This document shows, in pieces, positions 58,223 through 64,000 of a stretch of DNA of 64,000 bases. The notes under the pieces were generated by a model. It saw only the letters and a program-made list of their open reading frames with translations. It was not told the origin of the DNA and did not search any database. The stretch covers positions 43,386 to 107,385 of the forward strand of contig NZ_JAKGUE010000007.1 in assembly GCF_021568795.1 (NCBI RefSeq), in the 5' to 3' direction. A program made the translations under genes and the position numbers. How positions within the stretch are numbered: position 1 is the stretch's first letter; the number at the start of each line of letters is the position of its first letter. Source of the stretch: Dethiosulfovibrio faecalis. Lineage in GTDB: Bacteria > Synergistota > Synergistia > Synergistales > Dethiosulfovibrionaceae.

Positions 58223-59740
58223 GTGAGTAGGGTCATGCGCTTGGTCTTCGTGGCGGTACTCTCATGGGTGTCTTTCAACTGCTCCGTAGTCTTTTCCGAG
58301 ACCTCCGACGGCTTGCTCTACGTGGATGCCTCCGTGCCTCTCTCGGAGGAGGAGCGAGAATACCTCGAGAAGCTGGGCCCCATCCGTTTTTCCGTGGACC
58401 CCTCCTGGGCTCCCTATGAATGGATAGACGAATCCGGCGAATATCGTGGCGTCGGGGCGGATTATCTCAAGCTCCTCTCCGGAAAGTTGGGAGTCGCCAT
58501 GGAGTTGGTTCCCACTAGATCTTGGGAGGAGACCCTGGAGTTCGTCAAGGCCGGCAGCTCCGACGTGATCCCTTTGCTTAACAGGACCGAGGATCGAGAG
58601 GAATATCTGGGTTTTACCTCTCCGTACGTCATAAACCCAGCCGTGATAGTCACCAAAGACGACGTGTCGGATTTGGCAGGTTTCGTGGATTTGGCCGGAA
58701 AGACCGTTGCGGTTGTGAAGGGTTACAACGTAGAGGATATCCTTCGAGAGAGATATCCCGATCTCTCCATCGTGCCGGTGGCTAACAACCGAGAGGGGCT
58801 CCACATGGTGGCCAACGGGGAGGTCTTTTCCGCCTCCGCTCCTCTCCTCGTGGCGTCTCTGGTGATAGAGGAAGAGGGGCTGACGACGCTGAAGCTCTGG
58901 GGTCACGACGATTTCGAGCACAGGCTTCGGATGGGCATAAGGAAGGACGACCCTATTCTGCTTGGGATAATGCAGAAAGCCGTCCTTTCTTTGAACCTGA
59001 AGGAAAGCTCCAGGATCTTTGACCGCTGGAATCCTCTGGCTTCAAAGGGAATAGACAGAGGTCTGTTTTGGTCCATAGTGGCCTTGCTTATAATCCTGAT
59101 AGCCTCGGCTTCCGGGGTAGCCTACCGTTTCGTCCGTAAAAACGATCAGTTGAGAGCTCTCAACCGAGAACTGGCAAAGGCCAAGGCAGCTTTGGAGGAG
59201 GGTAACAGACGACTGGAGCTACTTTCGAAGATGGATCACCTGACCGGAATAGCCAATCGCTTCGGCATAGAGGAGTTCCTGAACAGGGCGGTTCACAAGG
59301 CCAGGCGAGGGGCCCCTTTTTGCGTCGCCATAGGGGACATCGACCACTTCAAGAGGGTCAACGACGACTATGGCCATCAGGTCGGAGACAGAGTACTGGT
59401 CAGGTTGGCCGAGATCCTCGTCGATGCCGTGAGAGCTGTGGATCTCGTTGGGCGGTGGGGAGGAGAGGAATTCATAATAATCTTCGACGATATGGTCGAA
59501 CGGGACCTTTTCCCCGTCACGGACAGAATCCGTCGGATCGTATCGGAGAGCGATTTCGGCCTGGGTCGACCTCTGACCGTCAGTTTCGGAGGGGCCGCCT
59601 TCCAGGCCAATGGAGACCTCAGCCTCAACGATCTGCTGAGGGCCGCCGACGACGCCCTTTACAGGGCCAAGGAGGGCGGTCGCAACAGGGTCGAGATAGG
59701 GAATCCCTCCTTGGTCGGAAAGGGCGACCCTGTATCTTAG
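58223..59740 (+). CDS. Diguanylate cyclase with periplasmic solute-binding sensor
   Basis: 505 aa. A signal-like N-terminus is followed by a family-3 solute-binding domain (IRFSVDPSWAPYEWIDESGE, YLKLLSGKLGVAMELVP, AGKTVAVVKGYNVEDILRE), one TM (about 281-300), a short coiled coil and a GGDEF domain with GRWGGEEFIIIFDD (active-site GGEEF). The preceding DHLTGIANRFGIEEFLN and GDIDHFKRVNDDYGHQVGD are intact, so it should make c-di-GMP in response to a small molecule, probably an amino acid. GTG 58223 has GGGGGG eight bases upstream; ATG 58235 is the alternative. It overlaps the convergent thioesterase gene by 4 bp. Confidence 0.93.
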   Translation: MSRVMRLVFVAVLSWVSFNCSVVFSETSDGLLYVDASVPLSEEEREYLEKLGPIRFSVDPSWAPYEWIDESGEYRGVGADYLKLLSGKLGVAMELVPTRSWEETLEFVKAGSSDVIPLLNRTEDREEYLGFTSPYVINPAVIVTKDDVSDLAGFVDLAGKTVAVVKGYNVEDILRERYPDLSIVPVANNREGLHMVANGEVFSASAPLLVASLVIEEEGLTTLKLWGHDDFEHRLRMGIRKDDPILLGIMQKAVLSLNLKESSRIFDRWNPLASKGIDRGLFWSIVALLIILIASASGVAYRFVRKNDQLRALNRELAKAKAALEEGNRRLELLSKMDHLTGIANRFGIEEFLNRAVHKARRGAPFCVAIGDIDHFKRVNDDYGHQVGDRVLVRLAEILVDAVRAVDLVGRWGGEEFIIIFDDMVERDLFPVTDRIRRIVSESDFGLGRPLTVSFGGAAFQANGDLSLNDLLRAADDALYRAKEGGRNRVEIGNPSLVGKGDPVS

Positions 59741-60156
59741 GATTCTCTGGCCTTTTTGGCCCTCTCAGTGGCCGAGTCGATCAGCTCGTAGCGGTTTACG
59801 ATCGCCCTCTCGCAGGTGGCGTGGAAGACCTCTCCGATCGAATCGGTCACCTTCATGGAGAACACCAGTCTGTTTCCCTTTATCTGCTCAAGCTTGAGCA
59901 AATAGCTGAGCCCAGTGCCCAGCATGGCTGTCTCGTCGTGTCGGACGCTGTAGCTGAGGCCTACGGTGATGAATCCCTCCGGCAGCCTCCCTTCCACCAT
60001 CTCTGTGGACATGCGTACCATTCGCTCTATGCAGGCGGTGGTGGACAGCAGTTGGTTCAGATGAACCGAGAAATTCCCCACCGTGTCGTCCACCTGGACG
60101 GTCCTGTTGGCCTCCAGGGTCTCTCCCTCTTGAAAAATCTCCCTTACGTCGAGCAT
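59737..60156 (-). CDS. Hotdog-fold thioesterase (FlK-like)
   Basis: 139 aa. The N-terminus VREIFQEGETLEANRTVQVD and the segment LNQLLSTTACIERMVRMSTE resemble FlK-type hotdog thioesterases, in which a Thr/Glu/His set hydrolyses acyl-CoA. Here EGFITVGLSYSVRHDETAML contains the likely histidine (RHDETA; FlK-like proteins have a similar SVRH-x-x-P motif). A common role is removing toxic or dead-end acyl-CoA. Good AAAGGAG before the ATG. Its physiological substrate is unknown. Confidence 0.8.
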   Translation of the reverse strand: MLDVREIFQEGETLEANRTVQVDDTVGNFSVHLNQLLSTTACIERMVRMSTEMVEGRLPEGFITVGLSYSVRHDETAMLGTGLSYLLKLEQIKGNRLVFSMKVTDSIGEVFHATCERAIVNRYELIDSATERAKKARES

Positions 60157-60341
60157 GGCGTCACTCTCCTTTGTGAGGATCTGTTTTTAAGACTTGGTCC
60201 TAATATATCCCCATTTTAGCACCTTCATCTAGCTACATCAACGGTTTTAGGGTAGGTAAAAGGACCGATGTCCTCAGGAGGTTTTCGGTGTATGATTATC
60301 GTACAATGGAACATATCGTTGTGGAATACGGAGGTATCGAG

Positions 60342-60866
60342 ATGACCATCAGTACTTTAAGCGAGGATCTCGACCTTTTCGTGGAGCACGAGAGCCTCGG
60401 GGTAAGGTATATGGAGAGAATGGAGCATCTTGCGTCCGAGATGGATCGATTGGATGGCTTTGAGCAAAAGGCCGCCGAGAAGGAGCTTCGGAGTCTCGAT
60501 AGAAAGATAATCAGGCTCGACAAGGCGGACTTGAAGAGGATCGATCGGCTCCTGAAGGGGGCGTCGGATCTGGAGGACGAGAGGCTTCTGGCCCAGCTTC
60601 AGGCTTTGAGGGCCAGATACGGCGGGGAACAGAAAGGTCCCCTGCCTTTGTTGGATCTGGACGGGCTGTCCAAGGCCCTGAGACAGAGGATAACCAGAGG
60701 GGTTAGCACAATGATGCTCTGCGGTGCCATAGCCATGGGGATAGGGCAGGCTGCTCCCGCCAAGATATCCCTGGCTTCCTCTGGGCTTTCGAACCGAGAG
60801 GAAATCCACGAGATGGCGAACATACCGGATCTTTTCGATTGGCCGGTGAACGAAAGACGGTCTTGA
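60342..60866 (+). CDS. Helical protein of unknown function
   Basis: About 174 aa. The first two thirds are charged amphipathic helices (ERMEHLASEMDRLDGFEQKA, KIIRLDKADLKRIDRLLKGA). A weakly hydrophobic stretch (TRGVSTMMLCGAIAMGIGQA) follows near residue 130, with a short polar tail. No family recognised. ATG 60342 is supported by GGAGG seven bases upstream; an in-frame GTG at 60288 has none. It converges with the DUF3343 gene; the 46-bp palindrome lies between the stops. Confidence 0.62.
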   Translation: MTISTLSEDLDLFVEHESLGVRYMERMEHLASEMDRLDGFEQKAAEKELRSLDRKIIRLDKADLKRIDRLLKGASDLEDERLLAQLQALRARYGGEQKGPLPLLDLDGLSKALRQRITRGVSTMMLCGAIAMGIGQAAPAKISLASSGLSNREEIHEMANIPDLFDWPVNERRS

Positions 60867-60873
60867 TGATTAC

Positions 60874-60919
60874 GATAGCGAAGAGGGGCTGAGCGATCGC
60901 TCAGCCCCTCTTCGCTATC
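60874..60919. repeat. Perfect 46-bp palindrome between convergent genes
   Basis: Each 23-bp half is the exact reverse complement of the other; the arms begin GATAGCGAAGAGGGGCTGAG and meet at a central GATC (60895-60898). The right arm codes for the last residues and the stop of the DUF3343 gene. It has no adjacent T-run on either strand. It can act as a transcription barrier for both converging transcripts. Confidence 0.92.
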
Positions 60920-61122
60920 TCTATGGGGACTTTTATGGATTCGGCGATACGGGAAACGGCGGCTATTTCCGTTATCGAAAATCTGAGTGCCATCCCGCAT
61001 GATCTCGAGAGGTCTCTCGGTGTGGGGGATACGTCGTGTGAAATCTTCCTCTCCCTGAGGACCTTGTGAAGTCTCTGAGCGTCCGACTGGGTCTGGAAAA
61101 GGGCGTAGGCTTTTTCACTCAA
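60901..61122 (-). CDS. DUF3343 small protein (putative Se/S carrier-like)
   Basis: 73 aa. KAYALFQTQSDAQRLHKVLR and ISHDVSPTPRDLSRSCGMAL match the DUF3343 pattern, with the conserved cysteine in SCGMAL. The family is annotated as a putative selenium or sulfur carrier on the basis of resemblance to the rhodanese/TusA-linked YedF proteins; its function is unproven. TTG 61122 overlaps the end of the reductase gene by 8 bp, so it is its partner. The last codons lie in the palindrome. Confidence 0.82.
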   Translation of the reverse strand: MSEKAYALFQTQSDAQRLHKVLRERKISHDVSPTPRDLSRSCGMALRFSITEIAAVSRIAESIKVPIEIAKRG

Positions 61123-62389
61123 GGGTCTCTATGAACGCCTCTATGCGGGTCTTGAGCTGTCCTTCGTCTCCTGATTCGTATCCCGTTTCCAGGCTCAGTA
61201 CCGGTATGCCCTCTTCCTTGAGTCTATCTCTTACCTTGGTTCCCTCGGTCAGATAGGTGGTGCAGAACGAGAGAGAATAGTCTATTATGCCGTCCACCCT
61301 GTATTCCTTGGCCAGCCTGACGATGTCGTCGAGCCTTCCGTCGTTGGGGGTGAAACAGGCGCAGTGGATGTTGTCTATATATCTCGAGGCCAGGTTGTCC
61401 ATGAGTCCCTCTAGGTTCGACGGAGAGCCGTCCACCATCTGTTCGTAATAACGGGTTCCCGTGCAATTTTCTTCAACGACGACGGGGTTACCCGTGCTCT
61501 CTACGAGATGATGCAGTTTCCAGTTCGGCAGGACCAACGGAGAACCCGTTACCATTATCCTCTTTGCCCCGGAGGTGAAGGGGGATTCGCCTTTTTGAAC
61601 TCTTTCGACGCATTCGTCGGTTAATACCTGAACTTTTTCAACGAAACGATCGACGTCGTCGTAGAAGGCTATTTCGCTGACCAAAAGGGCGTCCTTTCCC
61701 GATATGGGAACTACGTCGCCTTTTCTCAGTTCGTTCAGTTTCTGAAGAGCCTTTCTCTTCGCGTTTACTTTTTCGATAGCCTCTTTCAAGTTGGAGGCCG
61801 TTACGGTTTTCCCCGTTAATTTCTCCAGCTCTTCGGAGAGAGATTTTACCTCGCTTTTCCATAAGGCCATGCCGGATTGGGATTTTACGTTGGGTATGTC
61901 CATGACGTACATAGGTGCCTCTTCGGCCAGGATTTCCCAGGCTTTCTTCTTTCCGTCGCAGGTGTTTTCACCTACGATCAGGTCGACGCTCTGAAAATAG
62001 GGGCAGGTTCTGGATATTCGGGCTCCTACCCCTGCCTTGACGAGAGGGCAGGTGTTTCTGGGGAGAACCTTTTCTCCCGGCGGAACCCAAAATTCCGAAC
62101 CGGCGCATAGACCCACCAGCTGGGATCCTGCGGCAAGGACCAACTCTTCCGGTACGTAGATGCAAAATGCTCCTACTACCTTGTTCCCCTCGGCCTTGAA
62201 ATCCATCAGTTCCTTGATCCTGGCTCCGTGAACTTCTGCGACCACCATGTTGAAATAGTCCATGGATTCGGGTCTATTCTCCTGATCCAGGTATATCCCC
62301 TCGTAAAGCGGTGGAAGAGCGTCGCATAAAAGATCGTGAGTCTTGAGATCTATGTTCAGATCTTCCCACATGCCGTGATAGTCGGCCAT
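61115..62389 (-). CDS. Double-cubane-cluster anaerobic reductase (2-hydroxyacyl-CoA dehydratase D-like)
   Basis: About 424 aa of the HgdB/YjiM superfamily. Cysteines typical of a bound iron-sulfur cluster are in GAFCIYVPEELVLAAG, PRNTCPLVKAGVG, GENTCDGKKKAWE, VEENCTGTRYYE, HCACFTPNDGRLDD and LSFCTTYLTEG. A single-subunit protein with this set resembles the double-cubane-cluster proteins shown to perform low-potential reductions of small molecules with an ATP-driven activator. The usual activator (BadF/HgdC/YjiL type) is not next to it. ATG 62389 is chosen because GGAGG lies six bases upstream; ATG 62395 is too close. Physiological substrate unknown. Confidence 0.87.
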   Translation of the reverse strand: MADYHGMWEDLNIDLKTHDLLCDALPPLYEGIYLDQENRPESMDYFNMVVAEVHGARIKELMDFKAEGNKVVGAFCIYVPEELVLAAGSQLVGLCAGSEFWVPPGEKVLPRNTCPLVKAGVGARISRTCPYFQSVDLIVGENTCDGKKKAWEILAEEAPMYVMDIPNVKSQSGMALWKSEVKSLSEELEKLTGKTVTASNLKEAIEKVNAKRKALQKLNELRKGDVVPISGKDALLVSEIAFYDDVDRFVEKVQVLTDECVERVQKGESPFTSGAKRIMVTGSPLVLPNWKLHHLVESTGNPVVVEENCTGTRYYEQMVDGSPSNLEGLMDNLASRYIDNIHCACFTPNDGRLDDIVRLAKEYRVDGIIDYSLSFCTTYLTEGTKVRDRLKEEGIPVLSLETGYESGDEGQLKTRIEAFIETLE

Positions 62390-62542
62390 CTTCATCCTCC
62401 CTCTCGTGCTAAGTATTGTTCATCGTCATTATAACTATTTTTGTGGTGTAGTCCAGCAACCATCTTCGGTGATTCAGTTGAACTATCCCGCCGGTAGTGT
62501 TATCTTGTCTGTCATCTTGAGTAGAGGGTGTGGTTGACAATC

Positions 62543-63460
62543 ATGGTCTGGGATATAGAGTCTCTGTTGGATCTATCGAGAGGAAAGCTGAAAGACCTTT
62601 TGGAAAGGGCGGATTCGGTACGCAGGATGGGAGGGGACGGAATAGAGTTCTGTTCCATAGTCAACGCCAGATCCGGAGGGTGCAGCGAGGACTGTGCCTT
62701 CTGCGCTCAATCTGTAAGATGGGACACGGGATGCCGATCCTCTTTTCTCTCTCTGGATGAGGTTATGTCCATCGCCAGGAGTTGCCGCGATTCCGGGATC
62801 CATAGGTTGTCGTTGGTCACCAGCGGCAGGACCCTGACCGACCGAGATCTGGATCGTCTCTGCGGAATTTACGAGGTCGTCTCGAACGAGGTGGGGCTGA
62901 GCCTCTGCGGTTCCCACGGGTTACTGGACGAGGGGCAGTTGAGGAGACTGGCGTCGGCCGGAGTGTCCCGTTATCACTGCAATCTGGAGACCGGGCCGGG
63001 GTTTTTCCCCTCGATATGCACCACTCATGGCATAGAGGAGAAGCTGCGTACCCTCTGTGCCGCCAGGGCGGCCGGGCTGGAGCTGTGTTCCGGCGGCCTT
63101 TTAGGGATGGGGGAGACCGATAGAGACAGGGCGGAGATGGTCGCTCTTCTCTCTGGGCTGGAGGTGGACTCCATTCCTCTGAATATCCTCATGCCCATAG
63201 AGGGAACTCCATTGGAAGGAGCGGCTCCTGTCGACCCAGAGACGGTGCTGCGGTGGGGGGCTGTGATGCAGATAGCCGTACCCGGTGCGACGGTCCGTTA
63301 TGCCGGAGGCCGCTCTCTCCTTGGAGAAGCCGTGTCCATAGGGCTCGTAGGAGGGATAGGAGGCCTTCTGACCGGCGATTATCTCACCACGACGGGCAGC
63401 TCCGCAAAGGACGACGTGGAGTTGATAGAATCTCTCGGCATGAAATCCGGTCAGAGGTAG
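62543..63460 (+). CDS. bioB: Biotin synthase-like radical SAM enzyme
   Basis: About 305 aa. The radical SAM cluster motif is in GGCSEDCAFCAQS (C47, C51, C54). BioB signatures follow: YHCNLETG, AGLELCSGGLLGMGETDRDR, PLNILMPIEGTPLEGA, VRYAGGRSLLGEA and GGLLTGDYLTTTG. Of the E. coli [2Fe-2S] ligands, the counterparts of Cys128 (SLCGSHG), Cys188 (LCSGG) and Arg260 (VRYAGGR) are present. Cys97 corresponds to Ser in HRLSLVTSGRT, so the auxiliary cluster may differ. No bioA/D/F is nearby. The start is uncertain: ATG 62543, TTG 62534 and GTG 62528 share one GAGGGTG. Confidence 0.88.
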   Translation: MVWDIESLLDLSRGKLKDLLERADSVRRMGGDGIEFCSIVNARSGGCSEDCAFCAQSVRWDTGCRSSFLSLDEVMSIARSCRDSGIHRLSLVTSGRTLTDRDLDRLCGIYEVVSNEVGLSLCGSHGLLDEGQLRRLASAGVSRYHCNLETGPGFFPSICTTHGIEEKLRTLCAARAAGLELCSGGLLGMGETDRDRAEMVALLSGLEVDSIPLNILMPIEGTPLEGAAPVDPETVLRWGAVMQIAVPGATVRYAGGRSLLGEAVSIGLVGGIGGLLTGDYLTTTGSSAKDDVELIESLGMKSGQR

Positions 63461-63494
63461 CCTAGAGTCTATCCTCCTCTGTAGTTTGATGTGA

Positions 63495-63523
63495 TTGACA
63501 TGTCGAATGTGATTCTTTAGACT
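63495..63523 (+). promoter_or_regulatory. Promoter of the final chemoreceptor-like gene
   Basis: TTGACA (63495-63500), exactly 17 bp, TAGACT (63518-63523), 56 bp before the start codon. Confidence 0.65.
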
Positions 63524-63579
63524 CTTCTTGTGTCCGCTTTTTAGATTAGAGATAGGGTTTGGAAGAGGAGGACTATTTT

Positions 63580-64000
63580 ATGGCTCGAGCAGATGAAGCA
63601 CGTGGTTTGTCCGTTGGGATACAGGTTACCTTGGTGGTCGGCGTCATGATAGCCCTCCTGATGGCCGTCGTCGTCACGGTGGCGTCGGTGAGGTCCGGTA
63701 GGATGATGGGGGATACAATAGACGACGGAGGTCTTGGCTTCGTCGAAAGCCTACAGATCGGAGCATCTCAGGAGATAGACTCTCTCAGAAAGGCCAACGA
63801 ATCATTCGTCAACATAGTGGTACAGAGGCTGTCCGGAAAGAGAACCTTCGAAAACGAGGACGTGGTTCCGGTCGGAGATAGAGAGGTCCAGAAGATATTC
63901 GTCATGGACGACGGTCTCAAACTCATCACAGGAAACGAGGTTATGGTGAACGAATGGCAGGATGCCATGGGAAGCCAGTTCTCCATTTTTCAGGTCACGA
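63580..64000 (+). CDS. N-terminal part of a membrane sensor, probably a chemoreceptor
   Basis: The 140 residues visible run off the window. A short cytoplasmic start (ARADEARGLSVGIQ) leads into a TM helix (VTLVVGVMIALLMAVVVTVA). An extracytoplasmic region follows, with FVESLQIGASQEIDSLRKAN and a VPVGDREVQKIFVMDDGLKL segment, a pattern seen in single-Cache domains of methyl-accepting chemotaxis proteins. GGAAGAGGAGG lies eight bases before ATG 63580. The class is inferred from the N-terminal layout; a histidine kinase or cyclase is also possible. Confidence 0.7.
   Translation, partial: MARADEARGLSVGIQVTLVVGVMIALLMAVVVTVASVRSGRMMGDTIDDGGLGFVESLQIGASQEIDSLRKANESFVNIVVQRLSGKRTFENEDVVPVGDREVQKIFVMDDGLKLITGNEVMVNEWQDAMGSQFSIFQVT

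Noticed and set aside
60874..60919. Palindrome as an ordinary Rho-independent terminator
   Set aside because: No T-run follows on either strand; listed as a repeat instead.
62396..62542. BirA operator upstream of bioB
   Set aside because: No TTGTAAACC-type inverted repeat could be found in the short divergent region.

Overview
The window most likely comes from an anaerobic, amino-acid-fermenting, diderm bacterium. Synergistota, close to Dethiosulfovibrio, is my best guess. This is an inference from a selenium-dependent D-proline reductase cluster, arginine deiminase, an RND efflux pump and an AsmA-like envelope protein (two membranes), GC-rich coding sequence with strong GGAGG ribosome sites, frequent GTG/TTG starts, and tight ATGA/GTGA overlaps. 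I recognised no rRNA, tRNA, CRISPR array, phage or insertion sequence.

1-9.8 kb: a small orphan cluster (HisC-type aminotransferase, GNAT-like protein, SGNH hydrolase, stand-alone acyl carrier protein) runs straight into a three-subunit molybdenum hydroxylase, then a PAS-GGDEF-EAL protein and a convergent EamA exporter. 9.9-14.4 kb: an RND pump pair. 14.4-19.7 kb: surface-sugar genes. A winged-helix regulator, a sugar epimerase and WecB lie on +. A PglE/PglC/PglD-like set (aminotransferase, phosphoglycosyl transferase, acetyltransferase) lies on - and converges on them.

20-26.8 kb: arginine and peptide use (arcA, an arcD-type antiporter, a RocB-like peptidase, a 5'-truncated permease relic, an M24 aminopeptidase). 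After a 1.2 kb gap without a convincing gene comes the prd cluster (28-35.9 kb): prdC, prdA, a small CBO2463-type gene, prdB, prdD, prdE, prdF and a TSUP permease. prdB is a selenoprotein gene: an in-frame TGA at 32214 is followed by a hairpin and by 90 more codons of PrdB-like sequence. Peptide and arginine breakdown would feed L-proline to PrdF (racemase) and then to the reductase as electron acceptor.

35.9-40.3 kb: a promoter and a lysine-type T-box leader, followed by a second T-box antiterminator/terminator module without Stem I, precede lysA and an NhaC-family carrier (candidate lysine transporter); dapF follows. 40.3-48.5 kb: a small acidic protein, a 1090-aa AsmA-like protein, proB-proA-ddl and a GNAT protein. 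48.5-55 kb: poorly known envelope genes, including an FlgT-like protein pair and an overlapping operon of a two-helix membrane protein, an Hsp70-like ATPase with a membrane hairpin, and a lytic transglycosylase. 55-64 kb: speE, a chemoreceptor, a periplasmic-sensor diguanylate cyclase, a FlK-like hotdog thioesterase, a double-cubane-cluster reductase with a DUF3343 partner, a divergent biotin synthase, and the start of another chemoreceptor-like protein cut by the window end.
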